DNA of 6,794 nucleotides from JAZKFR01 sp040386295 (GCA_040386295.1 JAZKFR010000093.1:1-6794), one strand, 5' to 3'; counted from the first letter of the stretch, positions 1-5,780 are shown. Notes: generated from the letters alone by a model not told the origin. Numbers and translations: made by a program.

Positions 1-2
1 TG

Positions 3-65
3 AATAAGACGGCGCTAATGCATATGGTCAGCGATGCTTTGTCAACGCTGATTCTTTCCCGCTGA
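3..65 (+). CDS. Possible 3' end of an unidentified gene, cut by the left edge
   Basis: A reading frame open from the left edge encodes about 20 residues, ending ...MHMVSDALSTLILSR, and stops with TGA at 63-65. The other two plus-strand frames hit a stop within the first seven bases. The stop is followed directly by a run of seven T at 69-75, as expected near the end of a transcript. The residues show no family I can name, and an open stretch this short can occur by chance. It might instead be non-coding sequence downstream of the minus-strand glycosyltransferase. Confidence 0.25.
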   Translation, partial: NKTALMHMVSDALSTLILSR

Positions 66-75
66 CTCTTTTTTT
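28..75 (+). terminator. Possible terminator with two competing stems and a T tract
   Basis: TCAGCG at 28-33 can pair with CGCTGA at 46-51 (6 bp, 12-base loop) or with a second CGCTGA at 60-65 (6 bp, 26-base loop). The second copy lies three bases before a T7 run at 69-75. The stems are short and the loops long, so this is a weak intrinsic terminator at best. It would serve a plus-strand gene ending at 65. Confidence 0.25.
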
Positions 76-289
76 GCTTGGTTTTAGTTCGCGAGTTCGA
101 TTCGCTTTGAAACAGACACTTTGTTGAATCCTTGAGTTGTTGAGTAGTTAAAGCAGTTTCCCTTGCCGCAAAATCAAATAGCCTTAAGCCTGTCCAGCAC
201 GCTTTTTCTCGTGATCAGAACGAGAAGAATGAAAATGACTGCGGGTGTCTTTGCGCACAAGGTTAAATAACGCTGACAAGTTTGCTGGC
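66..289. other. Gene-free stretch downstream of the glycosyltransferase
   Basis: About 220 bases carry no credible reading frame on either strand. The stretch lies between the stop at 63-65 (plus) and the glycosyltransferase stop at 290-292 (minus), so it looks like a convergent 3' spacer. The only clear structure is the hairpin at 203-229. A TTCGATT near 97-103 resembles a tRNA T loop, but no acceptor or anticodon arm accompanies it. Confidence 0.5.
203..229. terminator. Hairpin downstream of the glycosyltransferase, possible 3' end signal
   Basis: TTCTCGT (206-212) pairs perfectly with ACGAGAA (220-226) around a 7-base loop. One G-T and two A-T pairs extend the stem to about 10 bp. It lies about 60 bases past the minus-strand gene's stop. 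Read on the minus strand, the hairpin is followed by AAAAAGC rather than U residues. A textbook intrinsic terminator is therefore not met, and a transcript-end or processing structure is the more cautious reading. Confidence 0.35.
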
Positions 290-1510
290 CTAGCGCAACA
301 ACTCTTCATACAAAGTGCTCAACTGTTGCGCCATTTGCGTTAAAGAGTAGGGCAGGGTTTTGCGGCTGAGCTCGCTGCGTTCGGCCAGAGTTAAGCTGGG
401 GCGTGCGATTAGCTGGTCTAAAGCGTGCGTCAGGGCGGCTATATCAAGCGCATCGCAGACAAAACCATCGCGCTCATCACGCACGAATTCAGCGGCGCCA
501 CAAGTACTCGAAGACAAAATCGGCAAGCCGCTGGCCATGGCTTCCAAGGCGGCGTTTGGGAAGGGGTCGTACAGGGTTGGCAGAACGAACGCGTCGGCAG
601 CGCCGTACCAAGCTTCGACGTTTTTTTGCGCGCCGGTAAATAAAACCTGTTGTGCAATGCCTAGCTTGGCGGCCAGTTTTTGCATGGCCGCCATTTTTTT
701 ATCGCCCCCGACGACGACTAAGTGAGCGGCCTGCGTGCGCCGCGCAGCAAAAGCCCGCAGCAATTGCGGTAATCCCTTGCGCTCAAAGCCGTTGCCGACG
801 AAGAGCAGCAGCGGCACCGTTGGCGCAATGCCGTGTTCGGCGCGACAACGCGCGCGGTGAATTGAGGCTAAACCAGGGTGAAACAGCGCCGGATCAACTC
901 CGTTATAAATCAAGCGCAGCTTGCTTTCAGGAACCGCGTAGTAGCGTATCAATTCAGCGCGCACCATGCGTGAATTGCAAATGATGGCGCGTAGATTTGG
1001 GTGCGCAAACAGCGCGCGCTCAGCGGCGAGAACGTAGCGGTGATAGGGGTTAATCAACAGGCCAAAACGTCCCCAAGCGCCGCGTACCTGGCGCAGATGG
1101 TCAAGCCAAGCGGCGTGCACTCCGTCGCCAGCACGAAACACCATGCAGCCGGGAATCCGTTCGTGTGCTTGCACGATGTCGTAGTGATCGGCTGCGATTG
1201 TCTGCTGAACAAAGGCAGCGAATTGCTGATCACGCGCTAGGCGCCCTGGTTTGCTCTGCCAAAAACGTCGGCTGCGTCCGCTGTTGCGTTGTGTCTCGCT
1301 GGATTTGTCCGCTGCAAGCGAGCCGGATAAGGCATTTGCCGTCGCCAAGCTGATTTGTCGATAGCCGCTTTGCAGTGCTGCGCCCGACCAATCCCGCGTC
1401 ACCAAGGTGACCTCAGCCCCTTGCTCCGCCAGCGTGCTGAGCGCACGCTCGACAAAACGCTCGGCGCCGCCGTAAGGGTTGTAGCGTTGGCGGATGACAG
1501 CGATTTTCAT
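290..1510 (-). CDS. GT4-family glycosyltransferase, probably for LPS or another surface glycan
   Basis: This 406-residue protein has the two-domain GT-B layout of GT4 enzymes, which move a sugar from an activated nucleotide donor to a glycan or lipid at the inner face of the membrane. The N-terminal acceptor half opens with a Rossmann strand and the GGAER motif (14-18), followed by a polar, Ser/Arg-rich stretch around 60-90 that looks like a flexible insert. The donor half contains NGVD (203-206), FVGNGFERKG (237-246; R244 and K245 sit where the donor phosphates are normally held) and the conserved block from DPFPNA to SGLP (315-330). In that block the usual EX7E is D315-X7-E323. The ATG at 1510 is the natural family start, although I see no strong ribosome site. 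It lies 97 bases downstream of the pirin gene on the same strand. The WaaG-like architecture suggests lipopolysaccharide work, but the substrate cannot be told from the sequence, and no other glycan gene is in view. Confidence 0.88.
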   Translation of the reverse strand: MKIAVIRQRYNPYGGAERFVERALSTLAEQGAEVTLVTRDWSGAALQSGYRQISLATANALSGSLAADKSSETQRNSGRSRRFWQSKPGRLARDQQFAAFVQQTIAADHYDIVQAHERIPGCMVFRAGDGVHAAWLDHLRQVRGAWGRFGLLINPYHRYVLAAERALFAHPNLRAIICNSRMVRAELIRYYAVPESKLRLIYNGVDPALFHPGLASIHRARCRAEHGIAPTVPLLLFVGNGFERKGLPQLLRAFAARRTQAAHLVVVGGDKKMAAMQKLAAKLGIAQQVLFTGAQKNVEAWYGAADAFVLPTLYDPFPNAALEAMASGLPILSSSTCGAAEFVRDERDGFVCDALDIAALTHALDQLIARPSLTLAERSELSRKTLPYSLTQMAQQLSTLYEELLR

Positions 1511-1607
1511 CAGGCTTGAGTGCGCGCGTGCATAGGCGGCGTGCTGGGTGTCGCTGCTAAGCGCACGAACGCTAAGCCATGAGTGAGGCCATCGGTCAAA
1601 GCGTATC

Positions 1608-2363
1608 TCAAGCGGTATCTCCTGGCGTTGCTGGAAGGTCGAACAGCAGAATCTCAGTGCCTGTGGTCAAAGCCTCGGCGCCGGGCGCTGCCTGTGTTTC
1701 TGGCAAGCTGAAAGAGAGCAAAGATTCGGCGGTAATTTTGGCGCCGTCGCCGCTGTTCAGTTCAATGCCGTTAAGCAAGGCTCGGCCACGTACTAAGTGC
1801 ACATAAGCCAAACGCTGCGCAGACAGTGTGTAATTGAGTGGCTTTGCTGTGCCGGGCATCAGGCAGGCTGCCCATAAACGCACGTCTTGATGAATCAAAA
1901 CGCTACCCTGCTCAGCATCCGCCGACGCAAGCAGACGCCATTGCTGCTGGCCAGGGCTGAGCGTGCGTTGCTCGTAACTGGGGGCAATTCCGTGCTGATT
2001 CGGTTCGATCCAGATTTGCAGCAAATGCGTCGCCTCGTTCGCCGAAGGATTAAATTCACTGTGTCGAATGCCACTGCCAGCACTCATGCGCTGCACCTCT
2101 CCTGGCGTGATCACCGCGCCATTACCAAGGCTGTCGCGGTGCTCAAGCGAGCCGGCTAAAACGTAGGTAATGATCTCCATATCGCGATGAGCGTGCGTCG
2201 CAAAACCTTTGCCAGGCGCGACGCGATCCTCGTTGATCACGCGCAAAACCCCCCAGCCCATTTCGTTAGGGTCAACATAATCGCCGAAAGAAAAGCTATG
2301 GCGTGCGACCAACCAGCCATGGTCTGCCTGACCACGTGCGGCACTAGCGCGAATTTTGATCAT
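1608..2363 (-). CDS. Pirin-family bicupin (YhhW-like), possible quercetin 2,3-dioxygenase
   Basis: A 251-residue cytosolic protein of the pirin family: an N-terminal metal-binding cupin and a C-terminal, metal-free cupin-like half. The typical opening RHSFSFGDYVDP lies at 21-32. The metal ligands are all present: H57 and H59 in THAHRDMEI, and H101 and E103 in GIRHSEFN, the His3-Glu set known from human pirin and E. coli YhhW. Some bacterial pirins cleave quercetin in vitro, but the natural role of most is unknown, so the reaction here is a family-level inference. I start at the ATG at 2363, because GAGGT (2369-2373 on the minus strand) sits five bases upstream and pirins begin with residues like MIKIRxS. 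A longer frame to 2435 adds 24 unfamiliar residues. The C-terminal half carries an Ala/Pro-rich loop near 221-235, making it slightly longer than YhhW. It is divergent from the bufferin operon across a 306-base gap. Confidence 0.9.
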   Translation of the reverse strand: MIKIRASAARGQADHGWLVARHSFSFGDYVDPNEMGWGVLRVINEDRVAPGKGFATHAHRDMEIITYVLAGSLEHRDSLGNGAVITPGEVQRMSAGSGIRHSEFNPSANEATHLLQIWIEPNQHGIAPSYEQRTLSPGQQQWRLLASADAEQGSVLIHQDVRLWAACLMPGTAKPLNYTLSAQRLAYVHLVRGRALLNGIELNSGDGAKITAESLLSFSLPETQAAPGAEALTTGTEILLFDLPATPGDTA

Positions 2364-2406
2364 CAAATACCTCGTGCGTTTGTTGATAATTTTTGCTAAG
2401 CCGGTC

Positions 2407-2511
2407 ATGGTGCCACGAAAGCAGGGAGGGGTCATCTTCAGACAATACTACGGCGTCAACTTGCGCCGCATGCTGCGCTCGGCCTGGTCGCTCGATAAGC
2501 GGTATCGTTAG
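2407..2511 (+). CDS. Doubtful 34-residue open frame upstream of bufA
   Basis: ATG at 2407 opens a frame that ends at TAG 2509-2511. It encodes a basic peptide with the segment YYGVNLRRMLRSAW. The composition (Tyr, Trp and Arg with few rare codons) is more protein-like than most random frames, but there is no clear Shine-Dalgarno sequence and I recognise no family. It may be a chance frame, a gene remnant or a small leader in the bufA 5' region. I list it only because the stretch is otherwise empty. Confidence 0.12.
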   Translation: MVPRKQGGVIFRQYYGVNLRRMLRSAWSLDKRYR

Positions 2512-2658
2512 CGCGGCATTTCTATCCTCGGCAGTGCTATGCTGAACAGGCCTTGCGCTAGCTGGACTATGCCGCCAGTGGCAGCAAATGCAGAGGCTTA
2601 GATGTCTGTTGTGTGTCTGCATAAAGCCTGCGCAAAAGGACTCATTTTTTCTTTTTGA

Positions 2659-2664
2659 AAGGGA
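2659..2664 (+). promoter_or_regulatory. Ribosome binding site that sets the bufA start
   Basis: AAGGGA lies five bases before the ATG at 2670. It favours this ATG over the in-frame TTG at 2655, which has only the pyrimidine run upstream. It also favours it over the internal ATGs at 2757 and 2766, which lack a good site but would give a conventional signal-peptide length. Confidence 0.7.
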
Positions 2665-2669
2665 CGAAG

Positions 2670-3095
2670 ATGAAAAAACCGGATGCCATGATGCAAGCCA
2701 GTGAGGGCAATCCAGGCTTGGAAAAAAGTGCTGATAGCGTCAATGCAGTCAAGCCAATGGCTACGATGAACACGGCGCACCTACGCAATATGCTCGCCGG
2801 TGTTCTTGCTTTGGGCTTGGCTGGCTTGTCGCAAGAAGCGCTAGCGGCAAAAGGCGAGATGGAGAAGTGTTACAGCATCGTCAAGGCAGAAAAGAATGAC
2901 TGTAGTGGCGTTAATAACTCCTGCGTCGGTACCAACAAAGTTGATGCCGCCGTTGACGGATGGATTTATCTGCCGAAAGGGAGTTGCGAAAAAATTATTG
3001 GCGCTTCTTTGGAGTCCGGTAACGACAATGTAGCGGCTACGCCGCCGGCTTGCGCTCCTCCATTGGCTGCAAAAGCCAAGAAACCAAGCAAATAA
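2670..3095 (+). CDS. bufA: DUF2282-family bufferin precursor (BufA1 type), secreted copper-binding peptide
   Basis: A 141-residue precursor. Residues 37-59 form a signal-peptide core (NTAHLRN then a Leu/Ala/Gly-rich helix), with a likely signal peptidase site after A57-L58-A59, leaving a mature peptide of about 82 residues in the periplasm. The core carries the DUF2282 signature: EKCYSIVKAEKNDC, then NSCVGTN and LPKGSCEK, with cysteines at 67, 78, 85 and 106. In characterised bufferins, core cysteines are oxidised to thiooxazole-type groups and the peptide sequesters copper; that this copy does so is inference. Two features are odd. A polar 36-residue segment precedes the signal core, so either the start is really ATG 2757 or 2766, or the n-region is unusually long. 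A fifth cysteine (C128) also sits in an Ala/Pro/Lys tail. The ribosome site AAGGGA supports the chosen start. It is the first gene of the operon, 46 bases before bufB. Confidence 0.88.
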   Translation: MKKPDAMMQASEGNPGLEKSADSVNAVKPMATMNTAHLRNMLAGVLALGLAGLSQEALAAKGEMEKCYSIVKAEKNDCSGVNNSCVGTNKVDAAVDGWIYLPKGSCEKIIGASLESGNDNVAATPPACAPPLAAKAKKPSK

Positions 3096-3138
3096 CTGAT
3101 TGATTTCTCAGTTTTGAGTCCGCTTGATCTAGCTCAAG
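3094..3138 (+). other. Two small hairpins between bufA and bufB
   Basis: AACTGA (3094-3099) pairs with TCAGTT (3108-3113) over an 8-base loop, overlapping the bufA stop. CTTGA (3123-3127) pairs with TCAAG (3134-3138) over a 6-base loop, ending three bases before the bufB ATG. Both stems are short. The second occupies the place where a Shine-Dalgarno sequence would be. Together they could lower bufB expression relative to bufA or protect the bufA message; this is inference. Confidence 0.3.
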
Positions 3139-3141
3139 TTA

Positions 3142-3999
3142 ATGGCTGCCGTTAACAGCTGTTTGCCGCTGCGTGCAGGCATTGGTCTGCGCGCAGCGCA
3201 TTATCAAACGATGTTAGAGACGCTACCAGACATCGCTTGGCTCGAAATTTACGGTGAAAATTACTTTGGCGCTGGGGGGCAACCGCAGGCGGTGTTGCGC
3301 CAGTTGCGTGCGCACTATCCTTTGTCGATTCATTGTGTTGGCTTATCTTTGGGCAGCGCGCAAGGGCTTGATCGTGCGCACCTAGCCAAGCTCAAAACCC
3401 TGGTCGAGCGCTTTGCGCCGGCGCAGGTATCTGATCACCTCAGCTGGGGCGCAGTTGACGGACGTCACTTCAACGAGCTGCTGCCTTTGCCGTATAACGA
3501 AGAGTCGCTGGCGCTTGTTTGCCGTAATGTGGCAATCAGCCAAGATTATCTGGGGCGGCGTATTTTGCTTGAAAACATCGCACGCTATCTGAGTTACAGC
3601 GATCCTTATTCAACGATTCCCGAGTCGGTGTTTTTGGCAGAAGTTGCGCGCAGAACCGGCTGCGGTATTTTGCTCGACCTGAATAATCTCTACGTGACGA
3701 GCAGAAATCTCGCCGCAGAAGCAGATCCGCTCAGTTATTTAAACGACCTAGAAGCGAGCAGCATCGGTGAAATTCACCTGGCCGGTTTTGAGGAAGAGGC
3801 GAGTTGTTTGATCGATACGCACAGTCGCCCCGTCTCGCCAGCCGTGTGGGCGCTTTACGCACAGAGCATAGCCTTGTTTGGCCCAGTTCCAACCTTGATT
3901 GAATGGGATAAAGACATTCCTGCTCTATCTGTTTTGCTCAACGAGGCACGGCGTGCTGATCAAATTTTGCTTGCTGCAGCCCAGGCGGCGCCGGGTTAA
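3142..3999 (+). CDS. bufB: DUF692 multinuclear iron oxygenase (MNIO), bufferin-modifying enzyme BufB
   Basis: A 285-residue TIM-barrel enzyme of the DUF692 / MbnB family. These enzymes bind two or three irons and use oxygen to remodel cysteine residues of a ribosomally made peptide. The family motifs appear in order: GIGLRAAHY (13-21), EIYGENYF (35-42), SIHCVGLSLG (62-71), VSDHLSW (96-102), LLENIARY (142-149), LLDLNNLYV (177-185), EIHLAGF (210-216), IDTHSRPV (224-231) and LIEWD (252-256). The expected metal and active-site residues, H64, D98, H99, E144, N145, D179, H212, D225, H227 and E254, are all present, so the protein should be active. The start is fixed by an in-frame TAG at 3130-3132, which leaves ATG 3142 as the first possible codon, yet no real Shine-Dalgarno sequence precedes it. 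It is cytosolic, as it acts before export. Its substrate is most probably the adjacent bufA product, and its partner bufC follows in the same frame. Confidence 0.95.
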   Translation: MAAVNSCLPLRAGIGLRAAHYQTMLETLPDIAWLEIYGENYFGAGGQPQAVLRQLRAHYPLSIHCVGLSLGSAQGLDRAHLAKLKTLVERFAPAQVSDHLSWGAVDGRHFNELLPLPYNEESLALVCRNVAISQDYLGRRILLENIARYLSYSDPYSTIPESVFLAEVARRTGCGILLDLNNLYVTSRNLAAEADPLSYLNDLEASSIGEIHLAGFEEEASCLIDTHSRPVSPAVWALYAQSIALFGPVPTLIEWDKDIPALSVLLNEARRADQILLAAAQAAPG

Positions 4000-4064
4000 T
4001 GCCGATCAAGCGTCGCTTGGCGGAAGCTATTGCGCGCATCAGCTGGGGATTCTGCATTGGCTAA
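3999..4064 (+). CDS. Possible 21-codon coupling mini-ORF between bufB and bufC
   Basis: The A of the bufB TAA stop is also the first base of an ATG (TAATG, 3997-4001). That ATG opens a frame encoding a 21-residue basic peptide (begins MPIKRRLAEAIARIS) which stops at TAA 4062-4064, eight bases inside bufC if bufC starts at TTG 4057. Such an arrangement could pass ribosomes from bufB to bufC by termination and reinitiation. The alternative is that the ATG was once the bufC start and a single-base change has put it out of frame. No independent ribosome site belongs to it. Confidence 0.25.
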   Translation: MPIKRRLAEAIARISWGFCIG

Positions 4065-4977
4065 GTTAGACAAAATTCGGCGTCAAGAAATCAGCCACAC
4101 AGGGCAGCATGACGGTGCTTCTCCCCTCAGCTTGCTCGCTTTGCAGCGTGCTGTTGCCGAGGCACTGAGCGCTGAACGCATGTTTGCGACGACAGCGCCT
4201 GACTGGCTGGCACCACCTGCTCTGGCGCAGTGTCAGGAAGCAAAAGAGGGCAGCGCGGAAACAGATTCTTTGTCTCGGCTTATTCTTTATCGAAAACATT
4301 TTTTGGCGAATTTCCGCCAAGCATTAGCCGCCGACTACCCCGTGGTCGAACGGCTTGTTGGCGCTGAGTTTTTTAGCTTTGCCGCGCACAATTTCACGCG
4401 TCAAACCCCCGCGCAAAGCGGCAACCTGAACGACTACGGCGCTTCTTTTGCTGCGTTCTTGGCGTGCTTTGCACCAGCAAAAGGCTTGCCCTACCTGGCC
4501 GATGTCGCACGCTTAGAGCGCGCTATCGTCGATATAGCGCTTGCCGCAGACGCGCCGCCAAATGATTTTTCATGCCTGCATCAAGTCAGCCCAGAAGCCT
4601 TTATGCAGCTCAGGTTCACGCTGCATCCGGCGCTACGCTTGATCCGTTCGCCTTACCCTATTCGCCGCATTTGGCAAGCCAACCAAGCGTCTGTGCTGAT
4701 CCCGCCCGTGATTGACTTGAGCGCCGGCGGCGACTGCTTGCTACTACGCCGTCAACCCTCTGTACCAGGTTCTGGGCAGGGGGCGTATCGGCTTGAACTG
4801 ATTGCGCTTGAAGTAGCCGAATACGTTTGGCTCAATGCCCTAGGTGAGGGCAAAACATTGGATGCTGCCAGTGCAGAGGCCTTCTCTATCGAGGCGAGTT
4901 TCGCTCTGGAAAAGTGTTTGCAAGTTCATCTGGCCGCGCAGACTTTGCTCAATTTTTCTGGCGATACAGAAGGCTGA
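4057..4977 (+). CDS. bufC: DUF2063-family partner protein BufC of the bufferin system
   Basis: A protein of about 306 residues with the N-terminal DUF2063 domain. It acts as the partner of DUF692 oxygenases, thought to help recognise and present the precursor peptide, as MbnC does with MbnB. The signature reads SLLALQRAV, then LILYRKHFLANFRQAL, YPVVERLVG, NLNDYGASFAAFL and LPYLADVARLERA. The C-terminal half is less conserved and ends in a small winged-helix-like region (EYVWLNALGEGKTLDAA). The start is uncertain. The first in-frame ATG (4180) would remove the conserved SLLALQRAV helix, so a TTG must be used. I chose TTG 4057, which has GGGGA seven bases upstream; TTG 4030 with GGAAG three bases upstream is the alternative. 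Either gives 23-32 extra residues before the usual domain start. It shares a frame with bufB, and the open frame runs back unbroken to the bufB stop. It is the last gene of the operon and faces the methylase gene 41 bases away. Confidence 0.9.
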   Translation: MAKLDKIRRQEISHTGQHDGASPLSLLALQRAVAEALSAERMFATTAPDWLAPPALAQCQEAKEGSAETDSLSRLILYRKHFLANFRQALAADYPVVERLVGAEFFSFAAHNFTRQTPAQSGNLNDYGASFAAFLACFAPAKGLPYLADVARLERAIVDIALAADAPPNDFSCLHQVSPEAFMQLRFTLHPALRLIRSPYPIRRIWQANQASVLIPPVIDLSAGGDCLLLRRQPSVPGSGQGAYRLELIALEVAEYVWLNALGEGKTLDAASAEAFSIEASFALEKCLQVHLAAQTLLNFSGDTEG

Positions 4978-4988
4978 ATCGAACCTGG

Positions 4989-5016
4989 GGCTGAAATCAA
5001 ACCTGGCTCTTCAGCC
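4989..5016. terminator. Weak hairpin between convergent bufC and methylase genes
   Basis: GGCTGAA (4989-4995) pairs with TTCAGCC (5010-5016) over a 14-base loop, in the 41-base gap between two convergent stops. A symmetric stem in this position is typical of a shared bidirectional terminator, but neither side is followed immediately by a proper U run. A direct repeat AACCTGG (4982-4988 and 5000-5006) overlaps it. Confidence 0.35.
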
Positions 5017-5018
5017 GC

Positions 5019-5780
5019 TCAGTCACGTTTGGTGTTTTTGCTGCTTCTGCTATGGGTTACTGCAGCAAAGTCTGCTTGCAAAATGAACACGGTCGGACGC
5101 CGGTCTATTTCCGGCAAAGTCTGTGTCCGCCAGGCTGCGACACTTTGCGTCCTGATTTGCTGCGCGGGCAGGGAGATTTCGCTGGCAACGCAAATCAAGG
5201 TTTGTCCTGCGCAAACCTCAAGTAAGGTCGCCAACATTTGCTGATTGCGATAAGGCGTTTCGATAAAAATTTGCGCCCTTTTCTCCACGCGAGAATCTTG
5301 TTCCAGGTGTCGTATTTGTTGCTGTCTTTCGACTGTTTTGACCGGCAAATAGCCGTGAAAAGCGAACTGCTGACCAGAGAGACCCGAGCCCATCAAGGCA
5401 AGCAAAATAGACGACGGGCCGATCAGTGGTGCGACGCGAATGCCTTCGCTTTGCGCGAGTGCGACTAAGTCGGCGCCGGGGTCGGCGATGGCCGGACAAC
5501 CTGCTTCAGACAGCAAGCCTAAGTCGTTTCCCGCGCGCAGGGGCGCCAGCAGATCGGATAACTGAGCGCGTGCGGTGTGTTCGTTCAGTTCCGCTAATTG
5601 GAGGTCTTGCAGCGGCCAGTGACTGGGCAAAGTTTTTAAGAAAACACGCGCCGATTTAGCATTCTCGACGACGAAATGCTTAAGTTGCTGCGCACACTCA
5701 AGCACAGGCAAGGGCAAAACCGCTGTCGGTGACGACGCGCCTAGCGGCACCGGAATGAGGTAAAGCGTTCCTGTTTTCAT
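5019..5780 (-). CDS. RsmI-like SAM-dependent methyltransferase (TP-methylase family)
   Basis: A 253-residue member of the tetrapyrrole-methylase fold related to RsmI, which 2'-O-methylates C1402 of 16S rRNA. It shares the order of RsmI motifs: GTLYLIPVPLG at the N-terminus, SEAGCPAIADPG (91-102, SAM site), GPSSILLALMGSGL (121-134), FHGYLP (141-146) and ETPYR (174-178). The details differ from true RsmI, which has forms like ATPIGN, SDAGTP and an ESxHR motif and is about 30 residues longer. This is therefore likely a separate paralogue, and its target is unknown. The start ATG at 5780 matches the family's short N-terminus; upstream there is only a weak AGG. It follows maf by 21 bases on the same strand, so the two are probably co-transcribed. 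Confidence 0.88.
   Translation of the reverse strand: MKTGTLYLIPVPLGASSPTAVLPLPVLECAQQLKHFVVENAKSARVFLKTLPSHWPLQDLQLAELNEHTARAQLSDLLAPLRAGNDLGLLSEAGCPAIADPGADLVALAQSEGIRVAPLIGPSSILLALMGSGLSGQQFAFHGYLPVKTVERQQQIRHLEQDSRVEKRAQIFIETPYRNQQMLATLLEVCAGQTLICVASEISLPAQQIRTQSVAAWRTQTLPEIDRRPTVFILQADFAAVTHSRSSKNTKRD

Larger units (their letters stand above)
2364..2669. promoter_or_regulatory. Divergent intergenic region between the pirin gene and the bufferin operon
   Basis: These 306 bases should hold promoters for both the pirin gene (minus) and bufA (plus). I cannot assign either confidently: no good TTGACA / TATAAT pair is visible, and I saw no clear copy of an ECF-type motif. Structures present are a direct repeat TGTCTG at 2603-2608 and 2614-2619 (11 bases apart, about one helical turn), a T6-C-T5 pyrimidine run at 2645-2656 just before the bufA ribosome site, and a 34-codon open frame at 2407-2511. 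A minus-strand frame across 2344-2622 gives a low-complexity, His/Cys-rich translation with no recognisable domain and is probably chance. Confidence 0.5.

Noticed and set aside
85..115. T-loop-like TTCGATT with a short flanking stem, hinting at a tRNA
   Set aside because: The flanks give only a 4-bp stem, and no acceptor, D or anticodon arm can be drawn around it.
360..1353. Several plus-strand open frames opposite the glycosyltransferase
   Set aside because: All are antisense to a full-length, motif-complete GT4 gene and have Arg/Ala/Ser-biased translations with no recognisable domain.
1511..1607. TTGACC (minus strand, 1594-1599) as a -35 box for the glycosyltransferase gene
   Set aside because: No acceptable -10 hexamer lies 16-18 bases away, so a promoter call was not justified.
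2344..2622. A 92-residue minus-strand open frame upstream of the pirin gene
   Set aside because: The translation is rich in His, Cys and Arg with no domain or ribosome site, overlaps the real pirin N-terminus in another frame and would fill the promoter region.
2655..2669. TTG at 2655 as the bufA start
   Set aside because: The Shine-Dalgarno AAGGGA lies downstream of it and is correctly spaced for ATG 2670 instead.
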